DNA from: S5-A14a sp022766365
GTDB lineage: Bacteria; Bacillota; Clostridia; Peptostreptococcales; Anaerovoracaceae
DNA: 60,612 bases
Direction: 5' to 3' (one strand)
NCBI GenBank assembly: GCA_050313295.1
Contig: JBNPLD010000011.1
In this document: positions 8,533 to 17,061 of the stretch, piece by piece
Layout of the letters: every line of letters begins with the position of its first letter
Numbering within the stretch: position 1 is the stretch's first letter
Notes under the pieces: model-generated
What the model saw: the letters and a program-made list of their open reading frames with translations, nothing else
The model's database searches: none
What the model was told of the DNA's origin: nothing
Program-made: the position numbers and the translations under genes

Positions 8533-10272
8533 CTAAACCTTGATTTCTCTTTTGTGTCTTCCTTGCAAGGTGTATACTGCTATACTCATTAGCATTGCCG
8601 TTGCAACCCATCCTGCAAGATCATATGCGTCCCCTGTTTTTGGACCCTTCTTCAGACCTCTTCGTTTAAGACCGTCTGTTCGGCCAAGCAACTTTGATCT
8701 CGTGCTGTCAAGCGGAACGTCCTTTTCCTTTTCAGGTGTCCATGACTCATCCATAGCCTTAATTGATGTCCAATCGAGCTTCATATAGCATTTCTGAGTG
8801 CCCATGCCCGGGTTTCCACCGTCTACACCGATCTGTTCCATAACCGGTACAAATACTCGGAGGGGTACATAACTGTCCTCCAATACTTCCTTTATCACCG
8901 GGAACTCTATATATTCAGGATAGTCGGTCCCGTACTCATCCGACAGTCTGTTGCCATTTGCGTCCATATGATATGAAACTACCTTCACCGGGATTGTCTT
9001 CCCACCCGGGAAATTGTTAGCATCTTTGGTATAACCGGTATCATAATACTCCATAGACCTCATGTATCCGTGCTTTTTAAGCATGTTGACACCCTTAATC
9101 CTTGCCTGAATATAGTACTTGCCACCACGAACTGTCAGCTTTACATTCTTATCCAGTGCATTATTTGCCATGGAATGTTCTGCTCTGTTAGCCTTCCACA
9201 TTTCTGCCTTCAGTGAATATACGCCGTCTTTAAGATTTCTATAATCCAAAGCAGTAGAATTCTCATTGCTCTTTTCAATGTCCGTGATATCCTTTGGAGC
9301 CTCTGCTTCACCGGTTCCCTCTAATATCTTTGTCTTGTAGACATTGACCGCATTTGCAAGGTCGTTTATGGCATCATTCACAATATCCTGCTGGTCTTCA
9401 CCTAAGTCTTGAAGAAATACCTCCTTTGCATGTGAAATGGTCTTTGCAAGTTCTTCCTTAGCTTCAGCAGTTGTCCACTTGACACCTTTGTTTACATTTC
9501 TGCTGTCAGTATTTGTTACCACAACATTCTGCCACTCATTTGCTATTGAAATAGCTTCACTGAGCATAGTTTTATCTGCCTTGCCTTCCACTTTTTTATC
9601 CACGGGCAAAACATCATACTCTGACATCTCTTGTGCCGTTGCAAGTTTCGGATCTTTCCAGCCCATTATGATCTTTGCAGGCTGCTTACCGCTTCCTTTT
9701 ACTATCCGGTCATACCCTGAAGCTCCACCGCTTGCTATTGCGTCCATCGCATCCACTTGCAGTTGGACAGGAATAATTCTCATGGGCGCATCCGAAGTAA
9801 ATTTGATCACCTCAGGGAACTCTCTTTCCTTTTTTCCCAGATCTTTGTCAATGAATGTCTTGTGAATTGATGATGATATGCTCGGATTAACTGTAAAGCT
9901 GCCGTCATCGCCTACTCTGATAGCGTTAATATCCCACAAATGCCCAAAAAGATTCATGAAAAACAGACCCCTCATCCTCAGGTAATACTCGTACTTTCCG
10001 TTCTCCTTTTTCACCAGCATATTCCCGTTAATTGCCGGTTGCCCCATCGATACCTTGTCCTGATACATATTCCACATCGTTACAGGCAGGGAATAGACTC
10101 CGTCGTTAAGCTCTTTATTCGGCTCGACTTTAAAGTCAGCATCTAAAGTTCCGTCGTGAACAACCTCCTTGTCCACCGCAAATGAGTTAACACTCACTAC
10201 GCCCGGAATCATTAGAGTTACTGTCAGTATCAGGGAACAAACAGCAAAACTCCATCTCTTCTTTATATTCAT
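8533..10272 (-). CDS. wall-anchored protein with two NEAT domains (haem receptor)
   Basis: A 579-residue surface protein. Residues 1-32 are a signal peptide. NEAT 1 (about 57-205) carries DGVYS, SMGQ, GKYEYYLRMRG and MDAIASGGA. A helical FIVAR-like spacer spans about 230-325. NEAT 2 (about 345-505) carries DGVYSLKAEMW, HSMANNALD and GKYYIQARIKG. The tail has PKTGD (544-548), a hydrophobic helix and KREIKV, a non-LPXTG sorting signal. It probably captures haem or haemoglobin for Shp, playing the part Shr plays in streptococci, although it lacks Shr's full layout and no YxxxY motif is evident. The GGAG ribosome site is 15 bases from the ATG, and an in-frame TAG upstream excludes a longer start. 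Its promoter overlaps a putative operator. Confidence 0.85.
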   Translation of the reverse strand: MNIKKRWSFAVCSLILTVTLMIPGVVSVNSFAVDKEVVHDGTLDADFKVEPNKELNDGVYSLPVTMWNMYQDKVSMGQPAINGNMLVKKENGKYEYYLRMRGLFFMNLFGHLWDINAIRVGDDGSFTVNPSISSSIHKTFIDKDLGKKEREFPEVIKFTSDAPMRIIPVQLQVDAMDAIASGGASGYDRIVKGSGKQPAKIIMGWKDPKLATAQEMSEYDVLPVDKKVEGKADKTMLSEAISIANEWQNVVVTNTDSRNVNKGVKWTTAEAKEELAKTISHAKEVFLQDLGEDQQDIVNDAINDLANAVNVYKTKILEGTGEAEAPKDITDIEKSNENSTALDYRNLKDGVYSLKAEMWKANRAEHSMANNALDKNVKLTVRGGKYYIQARIKGVNMLKKHGYMRSMEYYDTGYTKDANNFPGGKTIPVKVVSYHMDANGNRLSDEYGTDYPEYIEFPVIKEVLEDSYVPLRVFVPVMEQIGVDGGNPGMGTQKCYMKLDWTSIKAMDESWTPEKEKDVPLDSTRSKLLGRTDGLKRRGLKKGPKTGDAYDLAGWVATAMLMSIAVYTLQGRHKREIKV

Positions 10273-10352
10273 CTTACTCTACTGTATCTCCTTTCTCTTT
10301 GTCTGAAAATCACCATTAAAATTGTGATTGCCTTAACTAACTCCGATATATG

Positions 10353-10383
10353 TTAGGATACGCTAATTGTAAGCATTTGTCAA
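10353..10383 (-). promoter_or_regulatory. promoter of haem locus with TTAG-N6-CTAA operator
   Basis: On the minus strand TTGACA (10378-10383) and TATCCT (10355-10360) are 17 bases apart. The -10 lies inside TTAGCGTATCCTAA (10353-10366), a match to TTAG-N6-CTAA. The same motif recurs at 23245 and 41510 next to other haem or iron genes. A repressor bound here would cover the -10. The regulator is not identified; the half-site TTAG resembles DtxR-family boxes (inference). Confidence 0.6.
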
Positions 10384-10570
10384 CAAGTTTTTGTAAGGTT
10401 GTGCTACCATTTTGAGGAATTTCTCCTGTTTTAAGAAGTAAAATGAACACCTCGTTCAGGAAAATTTGGTACCTGCCTTAATGCGGTTAGCCAAATCTAA
10501 AAGTTTTCGGCAAAATATCGCCGTCAATTTCTTGGATATTTCAATAAAATATCCTTAAAACATCGAAAGC
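10384..10570. other. intergenic stretch, no gene seen
   Basis: No open frame with a ribosome site is present between the haem-locus promoter and the terminator at 10571. The only structure noted is an AT-rich hairpin, GGATATTT-CAATA-AAATATCC, at 10533-10553. Confidence 0.5.
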
Positions 10571-10602
10571 AAAACAGGCACCTCCTAAGAGATGCCTGTT
10601 TT
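10571..10602 (-). terminator. terminator after NSS transporter gene
   Basis: Arms AAAACAGGCA (10571-10580) and TGCCTGTTTT (10593-10602) pair perfectly around a 12-base loop. On the minus strand it lies about 100 bases past the transporter stop and ends in TTTT. The symmetry would let it stop transcription from either side. Confidence 0.75.
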
Positions 10603-10700
10603 GACAATTTATACGAGCTTGAGTACAAGTTGATTGCTTAAGCTGTATAACGAATTATGTTATTTTGTTGATTTACTTATTTGCTCCTTTAGCTTTTACT

Positions 10701-12113
10701 CTAGCTGAAGATTCCCAAACTGAAGAAAGTGTCAATCTGTCCTACAAGAACCAGCACCATAACCGGTGGAACTACAAATTTAATGCAGAACATGTAGAAC
10801 TTCTCCCATGTGAATTTTCCGTTACGTTCAACTTCATCAGGAACGAATCTAGGCATTATCCATCCACAAATTATGGCTGTGAACAATGCGCTTAGAGGCA
10901 TCAGAACGCCTTCAGAAACAAGATCCATGGAATCAAGCCATGTAGACTGCCCTAAGATTTGTGGGAAACCATGACTCCCTAATCCATCAAGCGAAACAAA
11001 GATTGCCTCTGCCAAAACAGCTGCCGCACACCAGAATGTGATCTTCTTTTTGTCAAATGACTTGGTTTCGCTCCTCTCAAGCTTCAGATCCACAACTACC
11101 GAAACCACCGTCTCCAGAAGTGAGATTGAAGATGTTATAGCTGCTATAAACACCAAGAAGTACATGAGGAATCCAAATATAGGACCACCTGCACCCATGG
11201 ATGCAAATACAGTCTGAAGAGTAACGAACAGAAGTCCCGGGCCTGCTGTAGGCTCCAGCCCTGCCGCGAATACCGCCGGCATTATTGCCACACCGGCAAG
11301 AACTGCTATGATAGTATCAGCAACAGGAATTACTATCGAATTAACCTTGAGGTCCTCGTCCTTCTTCAGATAGGAACCGTAAGTTACCATGATTCCCATA
11401 CCAAGGGAAAGTGAGAAGAACGCCTGTCCGCCGGCTGCCGCAAATACATTAACCCAACCGGAACCCTTGAACACTTCGAAGTTAGGCTCAAATACGAATC
11501 TCAAGCCTTCGCCTGCTCCCGGTAGAGTTACACTTCTAACGATTACCGCAAGGAGCATGAAGAAAAGTGCCGGCATGGCCACCTTTGAAAACTTCTCTAT
11601 ACCTTGAGAAACGCCTCCTCTAACAACTGCTGCCGTTAAAACAACAAATACTGCTGTATAAATGCAAGTTTGCAACTGATCGCTGTAAAAACTTTGGAAA
11701 TAATCACCGGTTGCCATTCCAGAACCCTGATACCCCCAAGAAGCACCGAATATGTCGCCCAAGTTGGCAACCATATACTTCAAAGTGTATCCACCCAGCA
11801 TTGTATAAAAAGACATGATCAGAAACGGGGATATAACTCCGAACCACCCTATCGGTGCATATTTCTTTCCCAAGTCCCGGTAGGCGCCTACAACACCTTT
11901 TCCGGTTTTCCTACCAATACTCAGCTCTGTAATAGTGATGATAATTCCAACGAAAACAACCAAAAGAATATAAATGAATAAAAACGCAAATCCGCCATTC
12001 TTTCCCATTTTGTATGGGAACCCCCAAAGATTACCAAGTCCTACAGCGGAACCTACAGCAGCCATTAGAAAGCCGAATTGGTTCCCCCATTGTCCTTTCT
12101 TGTGTTGTTCCAT
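10701..12113 (-). CDS. sodium-dependent NSS-family amino-acid transporter
   Basis: A 470-residue sodium:neurotransmitter symporter homologue. Helix 1 has the sodium/substrate motif GSAVGLGNLWGFPYKMGKNGG. Helix 6 (FFSLSLGMGIMVTYGSYL) and helix 8 (FLVFIAAITSSISLLE) hold the other sodium ligands. About 11 membrane segments are visible, the short bacterial form seen in MhsT and TnaT, which import hydrophobic or aromatic amino acids with sodium. The substrate cannot be told from sequence. Start: ATG at 12113 behind AGGAGG. The next gene upstream is a paralogue with its own promoter and terminator, so the two are separate transcription units. Confidence 0.93.
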   Translation of the reverse strand: MEQHKKGQWGNQFGFLMAAVGSAVGLGNLWGFPYKMGKNGGFAFLFIYILLVVFVGIIITITELSIGRKTGKGVVGAYRDLGKKYAPIGWFGVISPFLIMSFYTMLGGYTLKYMVANLGDIFGASWGYQGSGMATGDYFQSFYSDQLQTCIYTAVFVVLTAAVVRGGVSQGIEKFSKVAMPALFFMLLAVIVRSVTLPGAGEGLRFVFEPNFEVFKGSGWVNVFAAAGGQAFFSLSLGMGIMVTYGSYLKKDEDLKVNSIVIPVADTIIAVLAGVAIMPAVFAAGLEPTAGPGLLFVTLQTVFASMGAGGPIFGFLMYFLVFIAAITSSISLLETVVSVVVDLKLERSETKSFDKKKITFWCAAAVLAEAIFVSLDGLGSHGFPQILGQSTWLDSMDLVSEGVLMPLSALFTAIICGWIMPRFVPDEVERNGKFTWEKFYMFCIKFVVPPVMVLVLVGQIDTFFSLGIFS

Positions 12114-12153
12114 TTGAACTACCTCCTACTTTTCGTAAAATTGTGATAACACT

Positions 12154-12181
12154 ATTATACACATCTCATTTTATTTGTCAA
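12154..12181 (-). promoter_or_regulatory. promoter of NSS transporter gene 10701-12113
   Basis: Minus-strand TTGACA (12176-12181), 16-base spacer, TATAAT (12154-12159), with TG just before the -10. It lies about 40 bases before the start codon. Confidence 0.75.
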
Positions 12182-12359
12182 CAAAAATATATAATTTTCT
12201 TATTTTTTGTTTTTAATCACAAAATAACTCCTTTAGAGTCTCTGTACGAATTTTAATACACATTATAAAATACAGACATTTTGAGCTATATCCTTAATGC
12301 AAGGAAAGTTTGTATGTAGACTTTTGCTTTATCATCGTGTATTACCATCGTTTGTCTAT
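12182..12359. other. AT-rich intergenic DNA
   Basis: Part of a 421-base gap between the two NSS genes. Apart from the promoter and terminator listed separately, I see only AT-rich sequence with no convincing gene. Confidence 0.5.
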
Positions 12360-12405
12360 AAAAAATACGCCTGAGCAAAGGTTTTATCAACTTTGTTCCG
12401 GCGTA
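12360..12405 (-). terminator. terminator after second NSS transporter gene
   Basis: A long imperfect hairpin: TACGCC (12366-12371) pairs with GGCGTA (12400-12405) and GAGCAAAG with CTTTGTTC inside it. On the minus strand it is followed by TTTTTTATAG. It lies about 130 bases past the stop at 12535. Confidence 0.85.
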
Positions 12406-12534
12406 ATTATAGAACCTGTTATAGCTTCGTTCTCAATTCCGTATTATATTTATTATGAAACGCTGAAATTATATCTGCTTGATTTAATTCAAGACTTACT
12501 TAAATCCTAAGAATGAATCACAGGTCGCTCATAC

Positions 12535-13926
12535 CTAGAACAAATTCCATCCGAAGAATCCGTTCAGCTGTCCAACTAGGATAAATATCAGAAATACAGG
12601 TGCAAGGAACTTCATGCAGAAGTATGTAAAACTCTTACTGCCAAAAGATGAGCTCAATCTGATTTCATCATCTATGAATCCCGGTTTGAACCACCCTAAA
12701 ATAAGAACCATAAAGAAACCTCCAAGCGGCATCATAAATCCTTCTGCAAACAGATCAAAAGTATCAATCCATGTACTGAATCCGAACAGATGTGGCAATC
12801 CGCCGCTTCCAAGAGCGTCAGCAGAAACAATTGCTGATCCGACAGCAGCAAGTACTCCAATGGCACAAGTCACGAATACCCTCGATGGCTTCTTGCCTCT
12901 TCTCTCCTGCTCGTCAAGGAATGAAGAAATTGCACCTTCAATCATTGCAACGGAAGATGTTAAAGCTGCTATCAATACCAGGAAGTAGAAAATAAATCCG
13001 AATATTGCACCGAATCCGCCCATTGAATTGAATACCGTCTGCAGAGTTACGAATAACAAACTTGGACCTGCGTCCGGCTTTAATCCGAAAGCAAATACAG
13101 CAGGCATTACTGCGATTCCGGCAAGTATGGCAACAATAGTGTCGGCAGCGATTACGATCACAGCGTTCTTTTCAAGATTCTCACTCTTTCCCAAGTAAGA
13201 ACCATAGGCAATGATACAACCCGAGCAGATTGACAGGGAGAAGAACATTTGACCTCCCGCTGAAGCCAACACACTTATCCAACCTGTGCCATGGAATACG
13301 GACCAGTCAGGCTTAAACATGAACGCAATACCGTCTGCTGCTCCAGGAAGAGTAATACTTCTTATGACGATTATCAAAAGCATCACAAACAGTGCAGGCA
13401 TAGCTATAACTGAAAATCTCTCTATTCCACCTTGAACTCCGCCAAGAACAACAATCATCGTCAACGCCAGGAATATTAAGCCGTACAAAACAGCCGGCAC
13501 AGTATCAGTTATAAACGCTCCAAAGAAATCACTGCTCTCGACTCCTCCTGTTCCCCAGCCGGCATTGAAGATATTGCCAAAGTTGGCAACAGTATACTTC
13601 AAGCAATAACCACCCAGTGTGCAGTAGAAGCAGAGCAGGAATAATGGTGTCAATGTGTTTATCCAGCCGTTAAAGGTAAACTTTTGCCCCAATTTCCTAT
13701 ACGCCTCAATCGCCGCCCTCTGTTGTTTACGTCCAAAGGCGATTTCACCGAGCATAATACAATAACCAATAACTACAGCAAGCACTATGTAAATGACTAA
13801 AAAAGCAAATCCACCGTTCTTTCCCATCTTGAATGGAAATCCCCAAATATTGCCAAGTCCGACTGCAGATCCTATAGTCGCCATTAGGAATCCGAAGTTT
13901 GACTTGAACTTGCCTTTACCTTCCAT
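12535..13926 (-). CDS. sodium-dependent NSS-family transporter (paralogue)
   Basis: A 463-residue NSS symporter with helix 1 GSAVGLGNIWGFPFKMGKNGG, helix 6 FFSLSICSGCIIAYGSYLG and helix 8 LIAALTSSVAMIEG, and about 11 membrane segments. It clearly shares origin with the neighbouring transporter at 10701-12113, probably by tandem duplication, but has diverged in helices 3, 6 and the C-terminus, so a different amino-acid preference is likely (inference). Start: ATG at 13926 behind GGAGG. It has its own promoter upstream and its own terminator downstream. Confidence 0.93.
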   Translation of the reverse strand: MEGKGKFKSNFGFLMATIGSAVGLGNIWGFPFKMGKNGGFAFLVIYIVLAVVIGYCIMLGEIAFGRKQQRAAIEAYRKLGQKFTFNGWINTLTPLFLLCFYCTLGGYCLKYTVANFGNIFNAGWGTGGVESSDFFGAFITDTVPAVLYGLIFLALTMIVVLGGVQGGIERFSVIAMPALFVMLLIIVIRSITLPGAADGIAFMFKPDWSVFHGTGWISVLASAGGQMFFSLSICSGCIIAYGSYLGKSENLEKNAVIVIAADTIVAILAGIAVMPAVFAFGLKPDAGPSLLFVTLQTVFNSMGGFGAIFGFIFYFLVLIAALTSSVAMIEGAISSFLDEQERRGKKPSRVFVTCAIGVLAAVGSAIVSADALGSGGLPHLFGFSTWIDTFDLFAEGFMMPLGGFFMVLILGWFKPGFIDDEIRLSSSFGSKSFTYFCMKFLAPVFLIFILVGQLNGFFGWNLF

Positions 13927-13974
13927 AAAGTGTGCCTCCTCTCCTTAATAAATTAATCATTATTTTCTAATCTG

Positions 13975-14002
13975 AGTATAGCACTCTCACCGCAATAGTC
14001 AA
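13975..14002 (-). promoter_or_regulatory. promoter of NSS transporter gene 12535-13926
   Basis: Minus-strand TTGACT (13997-14002), 16-base spacer, TATACT (13975-13980), about 50 bases before the start codon. Confidence 0.7.
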
Positions 14003-14275
14003 TAAAAAAAACGAAAAATTATTCGAATTAATGTTTTAATATAATTTTTATCAAGCTATATGAGCAGGTTATTATTTGTGATATAATAACATCTGCTAAG
14101 AAGCTTAGGGTAATAGAAAAGAAAGTAATAATAGAAATAGGATACGCTATTAAAATGTGATTGTCAATCAATTTTTTCAATATTTTTTGTTTTTTTCCAT
14201 AATATTCTTGAGTTTTATGCATAATTTCACAATTAATTCATAATTACATATTAGAAGGAGTAGATTTAGATAAAG
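14003..14275. other. AT-rich divergent intergenic region
   Basis: Very AT-rich DNA between two divergent genes. It must hold the promoter of the YitT gene, but no -35/-10 pair stands out. A 64-codon minus-strand frame at 14028-14222 has no ribosome site and a low-complexity hydrophobic translation, and I do not call it. Confidence 0.5.
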
Positions 14276-15154
14276 ATGTCTTCCCTATATGAAAAAGAAA
14301 GTAAATTCAAGCCAATTTTCAAACGAATACTGTTTTGTACAATCGGGGCAGCGATTATCGGATTCAATATAAAGAGTTTCGTAAGGACAGGTGGACTATT
14401 TCCCGGTGGCTTTGCGGGAATAACACTTTTGATACAGCGAAGTCTTGATACCTTCCTTGATATCAAAATTTCATATACTTTAATTTATATTCCTCTAAAT
14501 CTTATTCCTATATATATTGGTATCAAATGGCTTGGCAGAAACTTCACCATATATTCCCTATACGTTATAATCCTCAGTTCTATAGTTGTAGATATGCTGC
14601 CGGATATTGTTCTGACATATGATATACTACTCATAGCTATATTCGGAGGAATAATTAATGGAGTAGCAATTTGGATCTGTCTGCTTGTCGGTGCCAGTGC
14701 AGGGGGAACTGATTTCATATCCATTTATTTCTCCGAAAAAAAAGGCAAGGATGCATGGAATTATATCCTCATGGGGAATGTGATCGTTCTAACGGTTGCC
14801 GGTGTTTTGTTCGGCGTTGATAAAGCAATGTACTCCATAATTTTTCAATTCTGTACCACTCAGGTTATACAAAATTTATTCAAGCAATATAGGAAGCATA
14901 CTCTATTCATCATTACCAACGAACCTGCATCAGTCTACGGCAGAATAAAAACAATAACTCATCATGATGCAACACTTTTCATGGGTGTAGGAATGTATCA
15001 GGGAAGTCAGAGAAGAATGATATATTCTGTGGTCGGTAGTGAGGAGGTGGACGCAGTCTTAAATGCAATCAAGGAGGTGGACCCTAAAGCCTTTGTGAAT
15101 GTAATGAAAACAGAACATCTCGGTGGAAGGTTTTATAGAAAGCCTAGAATATAG
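14276..15154 (+). CDS. YitT-family membrane protein (DUF161 + DUF2179)
   Basis: A 292-residue protein. The membrane part (about 15-200, five or six helices) has the YitT motifs NIKSFVRTGGLFPGGFAGITLL and GASAGGTDFISIY. A soluble C-terminal DUF2179 domain (about 210-290) contains FIITNEP, ITHHDATLFMGVGMYQG and FVNVMKTEHLGGRFYRKP. Function in the family is unknown; a transporter or regulatory role is suspected. GGAG lies 15 bases before the ATG at 14276, an unusually long gap, but in-frame stops just upstream rule out a longer protein. It is a single-gene unit ending in the palindrome at 15261. Confidence 0.9.
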   Translation: MSSLYEKESKFKPIFKRILFCTIGAAIIGFNIKSFVRTGGLFPGGFAGITLLIQRSLDTFLDIKISYTLIYIPLNLIPIYIGIKWLGRNFTIYSLYVIILSSIVVDMLPDIVLTYDILLIAIFGGIINGVAIWICLLVGASAGGTDFISIYFSEKKGKDAWNYILMGNVIVLTVAGVLFGVDKAMYSIIFQFCTTQVIQNLFKQYRKHTLFIITNEPASVYGRIKTITHHDATLFMGVGMYQGSQRRMIYSVVGSEEVDAVLNAIKEVDPKAFVNVMKTEHLGGRFYRKPRI

Positions 15155-15260
15155 ACGTAAGGAAGCGGGATCATAACGGTTGTATCGGTTTGTCATCAGA
15201 TTTTCCACTGTTATTTAGAATCCGCTATGATTTCAATTGAATTCAGATAGAGATAAAGCC

Positions 15261-15288
15261 AAAGGAGGTGCTGTACAGCACCTCCTTT
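15261..15288. terminator. bidirectional terminator-like perfect palindrome
   Basis: A 28-base perfect palindrome with arms AAAGGAGGTGCTGT and ACAGCACCTCCTTT, placed between two convergent genes. It lacks a strong run of T on either side, so its efficiency is uncertain. The CACCTCCTTT arm looks like the 16S anti-Shine-Dalgarno tail, probably by chance. Confidence 0.65.
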
Positions 15289-15314
15289 GTGATAATATAC
15301 TATGTATCTCCTTA

Positions 15315-16244
15315 TTATATTTTCACTGAAACTATCTCCGGTCTATTGAAAATTCTGAAGGGAAAACTGCTATTTCCAAGACCTCTGGATATTATCATAA
15401 TACCCTTTCCTGCAGAGTGAACTCCTGATGTCAATTTTGGAAAGAAACCTTGCCCCGGTGAAAAAAGACCTCCGATTCCCGGAATCCTGATTTGTCCACC
15501 GTGTGCATGGCCTGAGAAAATCAGGTCAAATCCGAATTGTGCATATTCATGTATAAACTGTGGTTCATGGGCCAGGAGGATTTTTACGTGAAAAGCAATA
15601 TCTTCGGCTTCCGACATCATGGTCTCGAGAGATTTATTGAGTGCCGTCATATCTACATCGGAATTTTTCTTTGTACGATTCTTACCCTCCACCATGAGTA
15701 TATCCTCTTCCAATCCTGCTATGAAAATTTTTATATTATCTCCATTGCCGTTAAGAAGTTTGACTGTAGTAACTTCACCGTCCAACACTGTAATACCATA
15801 GTTTTCCATCTTCCTACGAAGCTCATCAACCACTTGAGGAGGAAAAGCTCTTTCGTGATTACCGTATGTAAAGAAAACCGGAGCAATATTCTGAAGTGAA
15901 CACATAAGTTGAATTGAAGGTTCAAACTCTGCTATTCTGACCATTCTCCTGTCCACCAGATCCCCTGTCACCACTATCAAGTGAGGGTCACACTCTGCAA
16001 CCCTTTCAAGAATATCTCTATTGTCAGTCCCAAAAATCGCCCCCTGAAGATCCGACAGATGAATAATTCTGATTCCGAGGAAATCTTGAATACCATTCAC
16101 TCTCCCTGAATCGCCAAGTGGCACTTCAAATATCGAAGTTACCGGAACTCTATTACCCGGCCAGATTGAGTCGATTTTTCTGCTTAACCTTCCAAATTCG
16201 GATACAGATACCTCCTCTGCTGATGAATGGGATTTTACATTCAT
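15315..16244 (-). CDS. calcineurin-like metallophosphoesterase (YkuE-like)
   Basis: About 309 residues. The metal-binding motifs appear in order: HLSDLQ, VTGDLVDRR, TYGNHE, AHEPQF and SGHAHGGQ. The first motif has Gln where DLH is usual, which changes one metal ligand. The C-terminus (GLFSPGQGFFPKLTSGVHSAG...SRGLGNSSFPFRIFNRPEI) matches the YkuE/membrane-associated phosphoesterase group, but no N-terminal membrane helix is seen. I chose ATG at 16244, which shares its A with the exonuclease stop (TGATG), over 16274, which would overlap by 31 bases. The tight coupling to exonuclease III suggests co-expression. The substrate is not known. Confidence 0.85.
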   Translation of the reverse strand: MNVKSHSSAEEVSVSEFGRLSRKIDSIWPGNRVPVTSIFEVPLGDSGRVNGIQDFLGIRIIHLSDLQGAIFGTDNRDILERVAECDPHLIVVTGDLVDRRMVRIAEFEPSIQLMCSLQNIAPVFFTYGNHERAFPPQVVDELRRKMENYGITVLDGEVTTVKLLNGNGDNIKIFIAGLEEDILMVEGKNRTKKNSDVDMTALNKSLETMMSEAEDIAFHVKILLAHEPQFIHEYAQFGFDLIFSGHAHGGQIRIPGIGGLFSPGQGFFPKLTSGVHSAGKGIMIISRGLGNSSFPFRIFNRPEIVSVKI

Positions 16245-16993
16245 CACAGATCTATCTCCAGGCTTACAGGGCAATGATCACTGCCAAAAATATCAGTGTG
16301 AATTGTGGCTTCCTTTATTTTATCTGCAACCCTGTCAGATACAAGAAAATAGTCAATACGCCAACCGGCGTTGTTCTTTCTGGCATTGAAACGATACGAC
16401 CACCAACTGTAGATTCCCTCCTTATCAGGATACAGATATCTGAATGTATCGGTGAATCCCGACTCGATAAGGCTGCCGAACTTGCCTCTTTCCTCATCGG
16501 TAAACCCCGCATTTTTCCGGTTAGTTTTCGGATTTTTCAAATCTATCTCTCTGTGTGCAACATTAAGATCCCCACATATAATCACAGGTTTCTTCTTGTC
16601 CAGCTCAAGCATATACTCCTTGAAAGCATCTTCCCACGTCATTCTGTAATCAAGCCTTGCCAGTTCGTTCTGGGAATTAGGAGTGTAAACAGTCACAAAA
16701 TAGAAGCTCTCGTATTCACACACTATGGTTCTTCCTTCATCGTCATGTCCTTCGAAATTAAATGTCACACTCAGGGGCTTTTCTTTTGTGAAAACGGCAG
16801 TACCTGAATAGCCCTTCCTAATGGCACTGTTAAAGAATTCCTCGTATTCAGGAAGATCCACCTCTGCCTGTCCCGGCTGCATCTTGGTCTCCTGTATGCC
16901 CAGAATATCCGGATCAAGTTCCCTGATAGATTCACGAAACCCTTTTTTCAGGGCAGCTCTGAGGCCATTAACGTTCCATGAAACAAGTTTCAT
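16244..16993 (-). CDS. xth: exodeoxyribonuclease III / AP endonuclease
   Basis: A 249-residue exonuclease III (ExoA) family enzyme that cleaves abasic sites and trims 3' ends during base-excision repair. The motifs run in order: WNVNGLRAALKKGF, IQETKMQ (catalytic Glu), GYSGTAVFTK, YTPNSQ, GDLNVAHREIDL (Asp/Asn), DTFRYLYP, YSWWSYR, WRIDYFLVS and GSDHCPV (catalytic Asp-His). Length is normal for the bacterial ExoA type. The metallophosphoesterase gene follows with a TGATG junction. Confidence 0.95.
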   Translation of the reverse strand: MKLVSWNVNGLRAALKKGFRESIRELDPDILGIQETKMQPGQAEVDLPEYEEFFNSAIRKGYSGTAVFTKEKPLSVTFNFEGHDDEGRTIVCEYESFYFVTVYTPNSQNELARLDYRMTWEDAFKEYMLELDKKKPVIICGDLNVAHREIDLKNPKTNRKNAGFTDEERGKFGSLIESGFTDTFRYLYPDKEGIYSWWSYRFNARKNNAGWRIDYFLVSDRVADKIKEATIHTDIFGSDHCPVSLEIDL

Positions 16994-17061
16994 ACAATAC
17001 TCCTTTTAACTAAAACTATATTCGTATCATCTCTTATGCATCGTCTATATCGTCGATATCC

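Noticed and set aside
14028..14222. Small minus-strand frame between divergent genes
   Set aside because: AT-rich, no ribosome site, no recognisable protein features.
15261..15288. Palindrome containing AGGAGGTG and the anti-Shine-Dalgarno-like CACCTCCTTT as a regulatory RNA
   Set aside because: It lies exactly between convergent genes, where a terminator is expected. The match to the 16S tail is most simply chance.
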